Assembly (NCBI GenBank): GCA_963921185.1
Contig: OY992531.1
Span: 153,308,171 to 153,372,170 of the forward strand
DNA: 64,000 nucleotides
Origin: Dasysyrphus tricinctus
Lineage: Eukaryota > Arthropoda > Insecta > Diptera > Syrphidae
Direction of reading: 5' to 3'
Of this stretch, positions 44,052 through 55,307 are shown piece after piece. The notes below the pieces were generated by a model. That model was given only the letters and a program-made list of their open reading frames with translations. It was not told where the DNA came from and did no database searches. Each line of letters opens with the position of its first letter. The first letter of the stretch is position 1. The translations under genes and the position numbers were made by a program.

Positions 44052-44530
44052 TCAATTGTATTTCTGCTTCTGAATATGCTGCGAGCATATAGATGGCTGC
44101 GTCCCAGTAGACGTGTTGACAGATGATTGTGAATGAGACAGTCCATGCTCCTCTGTATTGATGGCACCAAACATCTCGTGAATTACCTCCAAACCATCAC
44201 GGTTGTCACACATAAGAGTACCCTCTCGTGTTGTGTGAAAATGCTTGTCGTTGACAATCAATTTTAGGCCTCGTATTAGTGGAGTTGCTGTTGGGTGTTT
44301 GTTTTTTATACTTCTTCTTATTTGAAGAACATATTGTCGGCGTTTGAGTTCGTCTTTTGTGTAGTCAGGGTTCACATATACTCCAGTTCCTTTCAGATGA
44401 CTTGTGTTCTTCAATAGTTGACTAACGATGGCTTTGCTTTTAGTAGGTACCAACCTTTACCAATTGCTGAACTCCCTTGGATGGGAGCAATGTTACATCA
44501 TCAAGGTTGATGTTTGGAAGATTCATTGCA
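44052..44530 (-). pseudogene. Non-LTR ORF1 remnant
   Basis: Upstream of ORF2 on the same strand. Starts near 44530 with MNLPNINLDDVTLL, changes frame near 44455, then reads IVSQLLKNTSHLKGTGVYVN, YTKDELKRRQYVLQIRRSIK and GLKLIVNDKHFHTTREGTL to 44052. It looks like the conserved C-terminal half of an L1-type ORF1 (helices followed by a basic RNA-binding region). No zinc knuckle seen. Frameshifted. Confidence 0.6.
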
Positions 44531-44786
44531 TTTTTCTTCTATTCTCTCTAAGTTTTCCTCACTAAACAAACGTATTCGAATAACTGCCGTTCTCTTACGA
44601 TTTAAACATAATTGTTTAAGCAAATTTTATAAAACTGAAAAGAAATTTGTTTTTTGAAGACATCTGAAATGCAGTATGCACTCAAACAACTTATAAAACT
44701 CGGACAATCCTTCTAATTTGAACTTGAACTAACTTTACTCAGAAATGGAAAAATATGTAATTCAAACAATAACAGAATTTTAATTT
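44531..44786. other. Junction between the non-LTR remnant and the BEL/Pao remnant
   Basis: AT-rich, no coding signal; the exact ends of the two elements cannot be placed. Confidence 0.4.
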
Positions 44787-45328
44787 TGTGCCCGTTTATT
44801 GATCACGATGGAATCCTTCGCGTTGGTGGAAGGTTACAGAATTCAAACTTAAATTTCTCGTTAAAACATCCAATTTTACTAACAAAACGAAATCCTTTAT
44901 GTATCCGCTCTTATTTTCACAGTTGCACACATTATGACTCTTCACGGTAGTCTTTAGCAAATCCAATCGTATGTTGCCCAAAAATATTGGATTATATCTG
45001 GCCGTAACCTTGCCAAGCAAGTACAAAGAATATGTTTCAAATATAATGCAAGTGCGGCACAGCAGATAATGGGGAATCTACCACCTGTTCGTTTGCAATC
45101 ACACGACCCTTCAAGCACAGTGGTGTGGACTATGCAGAGCCAATTACTATCAAACAGCACGCAACACAATTCCATCGAAAGGGTACATTGGTCTTTTCAT
45201 TTGCATGGTTACGAAAGCTCTCCACCTAGAAGCAGTAACTACGTTATCAACTGAATCTTTTCTAGCTGCGTTCAAGCGCTTCGTGTCCAGACGGGGAATT
45301 CGTATTCGTACTGATTTATACTCTGACT
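44787..45328 (+). pseudogene. BEL/Pao pol remnant, first part (zinc-binding region and integrase start)
   Basis: LTR-retrotransposon polyprotein fragment. The frame reads CPFIDHDGILRVGGRLQNSN (about 44792), KHPILLTKRN, then with several frame changes an integrase start (GVDYAEPI, about 45120; FLAAFKRFVSRRG, about 45268) and RTDLYSD (to 45328), whose final Asp is the second catalytic acid of the integrase. The order PFxDxxGLLRVGGRL ... GVDYAGP ... SDxGTNFVGA is that of BEL/Pao elements. Protease, reverse transcriptase, RNase H and the 5' LTR are missing. The coding sequence continues at 51158 after the inserted non-LTR element. Confidence 0.88.
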
Positions 45329-45474
45329 CTTCTACCTAAGCGTCGAACTTGTCGAGTTGTAGAAGCTGAGTAAGGTCAATGATTCTCGAGATAACCTCTC
45401 CAGATGAGTCCTGAAACCAAAGGGCGCTCCCCAAAACTCCTTCCTCCCCCCTCCCTCACCCCTCCCCCTCGGTG

Positions 45475-45770
45475 GTACGGCGAGATGCTGTCCAACGTGT
45501 TTACCCAAACCCCCCCCCCACCTGAGGTACGGCGGTGATGCTGTACGTCATTCCCTTCTCGGCGGTACGGCGATGATGCTGTCCAATGAGTTACCTCCCT
45601 CGTAGGTACGGCGATGAAGCTGTCCGACGATTCCAATCATATAATTCCTTTCTAGGCGGTACGGCGATGATGCTGTCTGTCGTCTCCTTTTCCCTCACCG
45701 GTACGGCGAAAAAGCTGTTCGGTGTTCCTTCCCTCATTCCTTCTCGGCAGAACGGCGATGAGGCTGTCTG
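45475..45770 (+). repeat. Leader repeats GGTACGGCGATGATGCTGTC, seven copies
   Basis: GTACGGCGATGATGCTGT or close variants recur at about 45475, 45527, 45565, 45606, 45659, 45701 and 45749, spaced 38-53 bp, joined by CT-rich linkers. They lie between the element's 5' end and ORF1, where repeated internal promoter units occur in some other non-LTR elements. A promoter role is inference. Confidence 0.85.
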
Positions 45771-45963
45771 TTGCTCCCCACATCATCATATCCTTCCTCT
45801 CCCCAAATCCCCTATATTGGGCTGGATCAAGGTGTTATACGACCCGTGCCGATGATCAGCCTGGCTGAGGGCCCAATTCAAATACTAGCTCAGTCGCTAA
45901 CGGAGTATTCGGACAGATGGCAATCTTCGAATTAACCAGCCTTCTCTGCATATACGGATCTCT

Positions 45964-47464
45964 GTGCAGAGTGGCCACCCCTTCTCCGATACTCGTGGGA
46001 ATCATATGAATTTTTTAAATGATGTTAGTGGTAAGTCCGGTTCTTCTTCAAGTTCGGCCGGCAGTGCGACTGTAAAGTCGTCTGCTGTACCTCCTATCTT
46101 GATTGTTGGTGGCGAAACCGTGAGTAATCATGGTCTAGTTGCTGGCAGCAAGAACAGTGAGAGTAAGGTAGAAATACCCAATTTCAGTGGTGGAGGGATC
46201 GTGAAGCATGGCCCTTCCACCACTACGGAGAGTAAACCTCCCCAAACTTTGCACCCTCACTTTAGTGGTGGAAGGATTGTGAAGCATGGCCCTTCCACCT
46301 CTAACGTGAGTGTAGCTCACACGGGTCCCAGTGGGGGTAGGCGTAAGCTTACACCTGGTGGGTCCTTTTACAAGGATAAGCGGAATGCTGAGAGGATCCT
46401 GAAGATCTTTGGTGCGAGACCGAAGGTTGGAGGTGACTCAAAGCATGAAGCGAAAGTAAGGTGGGCTAAGAGCTTCTTAGCTAAGCACCAGCGGCAACTC
46501 CACGTCAAAGCGACAACGGTCTATTGAAGGTACCATGCCTTACGCTAAAAGAACATAAGTGCAAAACACCAGCACTCCCCTCAAACCCCCAATCAAATCT
46601 TTTAGAGATATTCTAAAAGATAAAATCGTAGTTGCGGTTATTGATAGAAGTGATATAGATGGTACGATATCTTCTGATCATTGGCAGATGGTGAAATTGA
46701 AGCTCTCGGCTGGCTTCTTAAGTCTTATGAGGGACAACCCGGGACCACCTCCAATCACTAGTGATGGCGGTTGGCACCAGGGCCATGTCAAGCTCATCGC
46801 CTGCGATGATCAGAGATCGTGCGATCTCTATAAGCTGGCTATCAGCAGGATAGGAGAAGTCTGGCCAGGTGCGAAGCTTGAGGTAATTGCTAAGGAGGAC
46901 ATCCCTTGCAGGCCAAGAGCACGTACCTGGATCCCGGCTGAACCCTCCTGTATGGATGAAATACTCCAGATAATCCAACTTTCGAATCCATCCCTTCCTA
47001 CTCACAACTGGAAAGTCGCGAAACTGGAGGAACAAAAAGGCCTTTACAGAGGCGCAATCATTGTGATTAATAAAGAATCCCTTGTTCCTCTGGCGCAGAC
47101 TAAAGGTGTGATTAGGTTCGGGTTTGAGACAATGAACCTTAGGGTCTATAAAAAAGATGAGGTAGATGCAGCTTGTGCTCCTCCACACCCCCAAGAAGAC
47201 GAAGCTGTGGTCGGGGACCCTGGTATGTCCATCACCTTCCCGTGTTTGGAAGATGATGCATCCAGGGCATCTTCGGCTCCAGTGGAGTCCTCTCCTAACG
47301 TCGACAGCCTTTCCGACATGGAAACTGAAGACTATTTAAACAGTGTTCTTTTAAGTGAGGACGAGCTTTTAAGTTCGTCCTCTGACTTGGAAGAACCTGA
47401 TAATACCGTGGTGGAGGCTGATCTGCCTAATTGTAGCCAAAATGCTGCAGTTAGTTCAGATTAA
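45964..47464 (+). pseudogene. LOA-type ORF1 (Gag-like), one frame change
   Basis: Two open pieces. The first (45964-46527) is Gly/Ser-rich with a repeated GGxIVKHGPST motif (about 46189-46300) and a basic end (GGSFYKDKRNAERILKIFGA). The second (from about 46560) contains SDHWQMVKLKLSAGFLSLM, GWHQGHVKLIACDDQRSCDL, LEVIAKEDIPCRPRARTWIP and VIRFGFETMNLRVYKKD, a domain common in ORF1 of arthropod non-LTR elements (DUF4780-like as I recall). An acidic Ser-rich tail ends at 47464. No CCHC knuckles are visible. ORF1 and ORF2 overlap by 23 bp (47442-47464), implying re-initiation or frameshift coupling in the ancestor. The split at about 46530 is a mutation unless the two parts were separate. Confidence 0.82.
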
Positions 47465-50400
47465 CCTCCAACACTCCATCAAGGCGTCAGCCTCACTTCT
47501 TCTCCGAATATCCAGCAACGGAGAGGATATCGTCCTGATCCAAGAACCTTGGATTGTGAAATCCATCGTAAAGGGACTCAGGACTCCTGGATACTACCTA
47601 CTGTATGCGTCCGGTAAAGGTGAACCTAGATCTTGCATACTAGTAAAAAGTAGCATTAATGTATATTTACTACCTTATTTCAGCGATCGAGATATTACGG
47701 CTGCAAGACTGGAGACGACCAAAGGCACACTTTGGATAGCATCAGCATATCTCGGCCATGACCACCTTGGCCCTCTCCCAGGTAAAACCCTGGAGAATTT
47801 TATCGCTGAAGCAGAAAGGCGAAATATCAGCCTCATTATTGGGAGTGATGTCAATGCCCATCACACAGTATGGGGTAGTACTGATATTAACGATAGAGGT
47901 GAGTCTCTTTTCGATTTTATCCTAAATACTAACCTTATAGTAAGTAACGTAGGCAATGAATCAACTTTCGTTACCAGAAACAGACAAGAGGTTTTAGACT
48001 TAACTCTTGTCTCCGACAACATCTATCAAATGATTTTAAACTGGAAAGTTTCTAGTGATCACTCGTTCTCTGATCATAGATACATTCAATTCAGCTTGAA
48101 CGATGAACCTCCTGGCCAGTTAACTTTTTGTAATCATAGGAAAACAGACTGGCCCAAGTACAGAGAAACACTTAAGAGACTTATTAAACCTGACATTTTA
48201 AGTGTTCCATCCAACAAAAACGATCTTGACAGCAAAGTCAATGATCTTACTTTAGCCCTAAACAAATCATTAGAAACCTCCTGTCCTCTTATTCTAATAA
48301 GGGGTAAAAAGAAGCCACATTGGTGGACTTCGGGGCTTGAACCGCTCAGAAAAAACTGTAGGAAACTTTTCAATCGAGCTAAAAGTACTAGAGTAATGTC
48401 CGATTGGGATTCCTATAAAGAATCACTAAAATTATATAAAAAAGAATTGAGGAAAACCAAACGATCTTCTTGGAGGACATTCTGTGGCAATATAGAAGAA
48501 GCCTCAGAACAGAAGCATCAAGATTAAGAAAAATCCTCTCCACAAATCCAGTTATGCCTAGCTGCCTTCAAAATGCTGATGGCTCCTGGACCAACTCTTG
48601 CGAAGAATCGCTCAATTTGCTACTGGATACTCATTTTCCAGGCAGCTCACAGACTGTTAATAGCACTGCCCTTTACAGGACAAGCGAAAAACTAACATTT
48701 CCACAAGGTCTGATTACAAGGGAAAAATTACAATGGGCACTCAATAGCTTCAAACCATACAAGTCGTCGGGGCCAGATGGCATCATTCCGGCTGAACTAC
48801 AGATGAATTCAGAAGTAATTCTGCCGATTCTGGAAGTCATCTTCAATGGTTGCTTAAATCTGGTCCATATTCCGCTTCTATGGAGAGAAGTCAAAGTTGT
48901 GTTTATACCCAAAGCCGGTAAATGTTCCCACGTAAACCCTAAAGATTTAAGACCTATTAGCCTATCATCTTTCCTTCTAAAAACTTTTGAACGACTGATT
49001 GATATCGAACTAAGGTCAAGCATTGATACGAGACTACTGTCTACAGCTCAACATGCCTATTGCAAAGGGAAGTCAGTGGAGACAGCTCTCCACACACTAG
49101 TTCGTACCATCGAATATTCCCTCCATTATAAAGAATATACAATGGTTGCCTTTCTAGATATAGAAGGTGCTTTTAATAACGTTGATACATCTGCAATCAC
49201 ATCTGCACTGGCTTCTCTGAATGTGGATGGGTCGCTTGGTGGACTGATTAATCAGATGCTTACAAGCAGGGTTATCAATTCAAAACTGGGCGGCTTTTCG
49301 GCAAGAAGATCTGTCAGTAGAGGTACACCGCAAGGCGGGGTGCTTTCTCCCCTTCTTTGGAATTTGGTAGTTAATGAACTGCTGAATACCTTAGAGGCAG
49401 AGAGCTACAGAGTGATTGCCTATGCGGATGACGTTGCTATAGCAGTATCAGGAAAACATCCTAACATTTTAAGAGATCTTCTACAAAACGCTCTAAACAA
49501 GCTAACACGATGGGCAGATTGATGCGGACTTGGAGTTAACCCCCATAAAACAGATCTTGTCCTCTTCTCCAGGAAATACAAAATTCCGCAAACAGACCCC
49601 CTATTATTAATGGTGTTCCACTAAAATTCTCAGACGAAGCTAAATACTTGGGTCTCATCTTAGATAAGAAGTTAAGTTGGAAACCTAACATACAAGAAAG
49701 AGTGAAAAAAGCCACAGTGGCACTTTTCTCCTGCAAAAAAGCCGTAGGTAGTAAATGGGGCCTCCAACCTCGTATTACTCACTGGCTATACATTTCGGTA
49801 ATTAGACCGATTCTAACTTACGGCGGCGTGGCAGTATGGTGGACTGCCTTGGATAAGGCGACACATCGCGACAAACTAAGCAAAGTCCAAAGAACAGCAT
49901 GTCTATGTACTACTGGAGCACTTCGGTTGACTCCTTCCGCTGCATTAGACACTCTTCTCCATCTGACACCTCTCGATATTTTCAGCAAACAAACGGCCGC
50001 GAGCACAGCCATTCGCCTCAAAGCCTCTTCACAGTGGATCAATAATGAGATTGGTCACTCCGCTATTCTGAATTCATTCGGAACACTTCCTAGTAACACT
50101 GACTACACAATCCCACTATTGAATTTCGATACAAATTTTGAAGTGACCATACCTTCCAGATCCACCTGGGAGGATGTGGAATTCTTAGAAGATCAATCAA
50201 TTCACTTCTACACTGACGGATCGAAGACCGAAGATGGGGTTGGTGGGGGAGTGTACTCTGAAAGACTATATTTAAGTCTCTCATTCCGTCTTCCTAATCA
50301 CTGTAGCGTATTCCAGGCGGAACTTCTAGCGACAAAAGAAGTACTGTCTTGGCTCAAGGAAAACGTGATATCATGCTCGGATATCCGCATCTTCTCTGAT

Positions 50401-51039
50401 AGTCAAGCCGCCATTAAATCCCTGGACTCTGTCCGTACAAACTCTAGAACAGCCCTCAACTGTCGATCATCTCTGTTGGAGATGGCGCAACAGTTTAATA
50501 TTCACCTTTGTTGGGTGCCGGGTCATAGTGACATTCCAGGTAATTGTAAAGCTGATGAACTCGCTAGAAGTGGAACATTACTACCCATTTTACCTGAAAA
50601 GGTAAACATTGGTATACCCATCGCTACGTGTAAACTTTTACTGAAGCAAGATGCGTTGAAGAGAACAAACACAAGGTGGGAAAACATCACTACTTGTTTG
50701 GCGACAAAACAAGTATGGCCAAACCTTGACCTGAAACGCTCCAAGTGCTTAATATCTCTAAATAGAATGCACATTAGCTCTACTGTAGGTGTCATAACAG
50801 GACACTGTTTAATAGGCAGGCACGCAGCGCGGCTTGGCGTACCTTCAAACGATTTCTGCAGAAGCTGCATGGACGAGGAGGAAGAGGAAACGATTCCTCA
50901 CCTTCGCTGCACATGCCCTGCTCTTTCCCTCAGACGTAGGCTCCATTTGGGAGTTTACTTCTTTAACGATCCTAGTGATCTGGCAAACACAGACATTTAT
51001 AGTCTCGCACGCTTCGTCAGGAGCTCAAAGTGGTTTTAG
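47442..51039 (+). pseudogene. LOA-type ORF2: endonuclease, reverse transcriptase, RNase H (three frames)
   Basis: ATG 47442 opens MLQLVQINLQHSIKAS, then the endonuclease (IVLIQEPW, RSCILVK, LIIGSDVNAHHTVWGSTDIN, EVLDLTLVS, SDHSFSDHRYI). The frame changes near 48500. The reverse transcriptase follows: SSGPDGIIPAEL, FIPKAGKCSHVNPKDLRPIS, VAFLDIEGAFNNV, GTPQGGVLSPLLWNLV and the catalytic VIAYADDVAIAVSG (about 49415). A TGA at 49520-49522 replaces what should be a sense codon, and a further frame change near 49600 leads into GLILDKKLSWKPNIQERVKK and the RNase H domain with IHFYTDGSKTEDGVGG (about 50200), FQAELLATKEVL, IFSDSQAAIKSL and WVPGHSDIPGNCKADELA. A Cys/His-containing tail ends at 51039. 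LOA clade by domain set and endonuclease wording. Confidence 0.9.
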
Positions 51040-51145
51040 CGAGTAAGGAAGGAGTTTTTAAGATTCATGTGGTATCACAACGGACCAATTTTGGTCTAAG
51101 TGTGTCAGTACTTAGTATTGACAGCCACTTCTACCTAACCTAACC

Positions 51146-51993
51146 TATACTCTGACTGTGGAACTAATTTTGTCGGAGCAAGCAAAGAGTTGCAGATACT
51201 CAACTCCCGTAGCAAATCAACTCTACCCGAGAAGCTAGTTGAAATTCTTGCAAGCACTGGCACTACTTGGCACTTAATTCCACCTGCATCGTCAAACTTC
51301 GGGGGATTATAGGAGGCCTGTGTCAAGTCCACAAAGCATCACTTGCGCCGCATAATGCAAAATCGTATTCTTACTTATGAAGAACTAAGTACTTTGTTAT
51401 TGCAAATTGAAAGTTGTCTCAATTAACGACCCTTATGTCCTTTATCGATCGATCCTCTAGATTGTAACGCACTTACTCCATCTCATTTTCTTATAGGTGA
51501 ACCTACTCTTTGCATTCCTGAAGATGACTTACTTTACTGCAACATCGATCGTCTCACCCGCTGGAAAGTAGTTGAACGATTAAAGCAGCAATTCTGGAGA
51601 CGATGGGCTAACGAATGTCTTAATCGTTTGCAGGCTAGAACTAAATGGCTTTAAATTAATAGAAATGCTCAAGTTGGGGACCTAGTGTTGATCATAGACG
51701 AGCGCTGCCCTCCAGGACAATGGCCACTTGGAAGAGTACAGCAAATTCATCCTGGACTCGATGGTTACGTCCGTGTCGTAACTTTGATTTCAAATGGCAA
51801 AACTTTGAAGAGACCGATTTCAAAGATAGCGTTCCTACCAATCAATGAAGAATATACAATTGATGACATGGAAGAGTTACCCTCTAGGAATGACCATCAG
51901 CTGGCTGTGAGTTGTAGCATAGCCCGGTCAACTCGGCGACCAAATCAAACCACTTCCAACGGGTCAGACGAAGAGGACATCCTAGAGCATTGA
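51146..51993 (+). pseudogene. BEL/Pao pol remnant, second part (integrase end and C-terminal domain)
   Basis: Continues the frame from 45328: CGTNFVGASKELQIL (51158), TTWHLIPPASSNFGGL with a stop after it, RIMQNRILTYEELSTLLLQI, LTPSHFLIGEP, WRRWANECLNRLQARTKW, then after another stop an open frame (51685-51993) with LIIDERCPPGQWPLGRVQQI, the C-terminal DUF5641-type domain of BEL/Pao integrases, ending in an acidic tail. The usual Glu of the integrase triad would fall at the stop after SSNFGGL. Decayed. Confidence 0.88.
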
Positions 51994-52011
51994 TTAAGAA
52001 CAGTCGTTCTT

Positions 52012-52819
52012 TGTGGTGCGGAATGTTTACACTTCTATAAAATTTAAGAATATTTAGTACAGTACGTATTCAAAAGACATGCATTGTAATTAATTATATT
52101 ATTTTGTACGTAGCTGTTTTGAAAGCTTTCTCTTTTATGTACTTAAAGTAAAGTAATTTTGTGCAGACATTTCTCCTACAAGTTAACTGATAGATACTAT
52201 TTTTATATACTCGAAGCTTTTAGTCTTTCTAATTTCTATTTGCCCTATCATCTGCCCCTTTTGAAAAATCGACTGTCGACTTAAGCTGTTCATTTTTAAA
52301 AACTGGCTTTTTCTACCCTTTTTAAAAATCTTGTGACTTTTCTGACCCCATCTCTAGAAAATTGCATGGACTAGATTAGTTCTTCTTTTGTTTCCAACTT
52401 TACATTAAAAAAAACACATTCCACATTATCACACATTCGCACAGCACATGTATGTGTACATACATTAAGGTAAACATGCATCAAAATCTCGCTATCTCCC
52501 CTTAAATCCAACTTATTTTTCAATTCAGCATGTAAACATAATAATTGGCCCGTGACTTTGTTGTATGTATTGTGTTTTGAAAATTCACCACATTTGTATC
52601 ATACAATTAACTAACCAGTTATTTATATGTGTGTGTGACTCAAGAAAGAACTTGAATTCCAAATTCCAGATTAAAAATTATCTAATTTATTTTCTGGTTC
52701 GTTGTCGTTTTGTAATTTCGTAGTAAGAGATTAGAGTTTCGTTTTTTTTGTATAGTTTTGTTTGGTTGCGGATTGCGTTATTGTTGTGATTACTAAATAT
52801 ATGTACATATTTATGTAAA
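52012..52819 (+). repeat. Probable 3' LTR start of the BEL/Pao element and following sequence
   Basis: TGTGGTGCGGAATGTTTACA at 52012, about 20 bp after the pol stop, fits the typical start of a BEL-family LTR. The right end cannot be fixed because the 5' LTR is absent from the window for comparison. The remainder to 52819 is AT-rich without coding signal. Confidence 0.6.
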
Positions 52820-53730
52820 ATGGACAGGTAAGTAAATAAATGTTTAAGCAATAAATTCTGAAATTGTTAGAACTTGTTTTGAAAGGTTTGTTATTCGGAC
52901 ACCTAGTATCAAGACGGTAACATCAAATAAGGCAATAGAAGCATCTAAAAACTGCTAACAGGGAACAAAACGTAGAAATGTTCAGAGCACTACATCCAGT
53001 GAATCGGAATCTCTACCTGATGAGCAAGCTGAAGTTTATATTAAAATGAAGAAGTACGTTGAAAAGACAATTATTCTTCAAGAAAATGAGATCCCAGAGC
53101 CCTCAGCAATCTTAGTCTCGTGAACAGGATTCCTCTGCAAAATTATCAGTTTTTCTGTCAAATTACTGAGGACAAAATTTGAATCGGCTTGCACACTTTT
53201 TGATTCAGTAAAATTAGATGAGGGCTCTGAGATCTCATTTTTCTGATCATGCCTGATAAATAAAATAAAATTAAGAACTTTCAAAACAAATTTAATAGAG
53301 CTTTCCTCCCATTTATTATTTTTTTTTTTTCTTTTTGAAAAAGGTACACAGCAATAACAAGAACAGAACCGTCTTTGTCAACAGTAAATGAACAATCATC
53401 AAGCTCTAGTGAATCTGAGAGCTCTGCATCTGATTCTGAATGTGGATCTAGTGAAAACATCTCGGCTTCAGATCGCAGGCCCACTTCTCGGGCAGATAAA
53501 ATATCTACTTTAGGTCGAAACAAGAGCCGCCAGAATGCTGCAAAAAAAAAGTACGACGAAGATTCCGAAGAGAATGGGAGTAACTTTACAATTGGGTAAA
53601 GCGAGATCCTGAAACAAACAAACCTTATTGCAAGTGTTGCAAGCAATTGCTAACTAATCAAAATAACCACATAATAAGATATTCAAAAACAAATAAACAT
53701 AAAGATAATTAAAAATTTTCTAAAGAAAAC
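52820..53730 (+). pseudogene. hAT transposase, N-terminal exons with zinc finger
   Basis: ATGGACAG (52820-52827) followed by GTAAGT, a 58-bp intron and acceptor GAAAG (52885) yields MDRFVIRTPSIKTVTS, then a TAA at about 52959 and QGTKRRNVQSTTSSESESL and EVYIKMKKYVEKTIILQENE to a MITE at 53083. A second low-complexity block follows (SSSSSESESSASDSECGSS, RQNAAKKKYDEDSEENGS), and after a 1-base frame change WVKRDPETNKPYCKCCKQLL ... NNHIIRYSKTNKHKD, a C2H2 zinc finger of BED/TTF type (53600-53700). Such MDxF...finger N-termini precede hAT cores. The core is found at 56905-57419 and the end at 59068-60135 on the same strand, so this is the start of one dispersed gene. Confidence 0.65.
53083..53241. 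mobile_element. MITE in the hAT N-terminal exon
   Basis: AAAATGAGATCCCAGAGCCC (53083) pairs with GAGGGCTCTGAGATCTCATTTTT (ending about 53243). It interrupts the coding frame of the hAT remnant. Confidence 0.7.
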
Positions 53731-53876
53731 GAAAAAATGCAACTTTTAGAATATGGATCGGATATGAACTTATGGCGTAGTCATGTAAAATTTGAAGTGT
53801 ACCTATAAGCCGTTAAGAGTAATTCCATGGTAACTCACGTTATATTCGGTAGTTTTAAGACCTATTGGGCCTACAC

Positions 53877-54164
53877 ACACGGGATGATATCTGCCTGGTA
53901 GAAATCGGCTTCAATACTCCACTTCAAGTACACACGGGATGAATTATTCTGGCAGAAAAAATGTATACATGTACCTCTTTTCATTGTGTTAGTATTTTAT
54001 GCAGACCTCAGTGTGTAGAAAGTTATTTGGTATTAATTTTCCACTTCGTTCTTCCACTCCAAACAAGGTAGAAGATTTTATGCCTCTTCATACCGCGCAT
54101 TTCACTTCCCTCTCCTATAAACTCTGGTTTCTGCCGGCAGAAATCATCCCGTGTGTGCAGGCCC
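53877..54164. mobile_element. MITE with GGGCCTACACACACGGGATG ends
   Basis: GGGCCTACACACACGGGATG (53877) pairs with CATCCCGTGTGTGCAGGCCC (ending 54164), with an extra internal repeat of ACACACGGGATGA at 53931. ATT flanks both sides. It separates the hAT N-terminus from its core. Confidence 0.85.
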
Positions 54165-54560
54165 ATTGTACTGAGTTTTTCCAACTTATGTATGTGTAAA
54201 TATAAATTCATAGTACAAAATATATCTGTGGGTGTTTGGTTTTTGGGTAGAAACATGACCATTGAGACGGATCTACGTAAAAGCAAATGGAACGGAAATA
54301 CCAAACACACAAAACCGTGGTGCATATAAAATTTGTTTTCGATAACGAAAATTTAAACGTCAGACATTATTTTTACAAAAACCACTCGCATAAGAAATAT
54401 ATGTATGTACATAGCTTTGTTTCTTCAAGGAACTGTGCACTCAACTTAAACGAAAAATTTGGAAAAAAGGCGTTTATCGAAAGCAAATTCATTATAAAGT
54501 CCATGGAAATAATTTTGTCCGTTAAGATAAAACTAAATCTTTGGGAAAAATAGATTCTTC
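54165..54560. other. No gene recognised
   Basis: An 88-codon frame at 54287-54553 is Lys/Asn-rich without motif; AT-rich spacer between MITEs. Confidence 0.35.
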
Positions 54561-54766
54561 CTTATGGTCATATTATTCACTCGATTATTCCAGATTTAAA
54601 GCAATTTGTATCCGAATATTAGATCTATATTCCATATTATGTTTCTACTCATTTTAGTAATGAATAATATTGGTATGAATTTCAATTTTTTGGATTTTAT
54701 ATATCTTAAATTTTTATTTGGATTTAAAATTCACTTAAATCCAGAGTGAATAATATGGTCATAAGT
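54561..54766. mobile_element. MITE, CTTATGGTCATATTATTCACTC ends
   Basis: CTTATGGTCATATTATTCAC (54561) is the inverse of GTGAATAATATGGTCATAAG (ending 54766), followed inward by CCAGATTTAAA / AAATCCAGA. AT-rich interior. Confidence 0.8.
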
Positions 54767-54827
54767 GATACAAAATAATAAATTATTTGGAGGCTGAAGT
54801 GGGCTCATTATTGAAAAATTAAATTTA

Positions 54828-55120
54828 CGAACAGAGAACCTGCAAAATATTGAATTAAAAACAAGATATTGACCTATTGATAATTGTACAGAAACGTAAA
54901 GCTGGCCAACGAGCCAAATGGCTCCGTGCCGATCCAAAATCGGTTGTGTGTGGGATGGGTCGACCGGGGTCCATTTGGATTTTTAGCTAATCTTAAATCC
55001 AACTGAGCCAAATGGATCGGATGGCTCGGTCGTGTATGGCGAGCTTTACGTTTCTGTACAATTATGAATAGGTCAATATCTTCTTGTTTTTAATTCAATA
55101 TTTTGCAGGTTCTCTGTTCG
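54828..55120. mobile_element. Near-perfect palindromic MITE, about 85-bp arms
   Basis: CGAACAGAGAACCTGCAAAA at 54828 pairs with TTTTGCAGGTTCTCTGTTCG ending 55120, and identity continues through AATATTGAATTAAAAACAAG, TATTGACCTATT and TAATTGTACAGAAACGTAAAGCT with only a few differences. The centre (about 54905-55050) holds a second weaker palindrome with GAGCCAAATGGCTC and GAGCCAAATGGATC. Confidence 0.88.
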
Positions 55121-55307
55121 TTCGCTTAACATCATTGAGAATATTTTATACAAAAATAAATAAAATACCTACATGTTACCATGTAATGTATCACGTTACA
55201 AAAACTCAGTACTCGTGTTATTTCAGCTTTTTAGATTAAAAATTTAGGAAAGTCTCTTTTAATTTCATTTTATACTCATCTATTTCACACTTGTAAGATG
55301 TTTTCTA

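Larger units (their letters stand above)
45329..51145 (+). mobile_element. LOA-type non-LTR retrotransposon, 5.8 kb, with 12-bp target duplication
   Basis: TATACTCTGACT is found at 45317-45328 and 51146-51157, directly flanking the element. It has a repeat-bearing 5' leader, ORF1, ORF2 (endonuclease, reverse transcriptase, RNase H) and ends in CCTAACCTAACC. The shape is that of a full-length copy, but both ORFs carry frame changes and a stop. It is more GC-rich than its surroundings. A truncated sister copy lies at 21066-22090. Confidence 0.93.

Noticed and set aside
44796..45175. Minus-strand open frames of 73-76 codons
   Set aside because: They are antisense shadows of the plus-strand BEL/Pao pol remnant, which has clear family motifs.
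46718..47194. 158-codon minus-strand frame
   Set aside because: Antisense shadow of the LOA-type ORF1 domain.
53281..53646. 121-codon minus-strand frame
   Set aside because: Antisense of the Ser/Glu-rich hAT N-terminal region; composition explained by the plus-strand low complexity.
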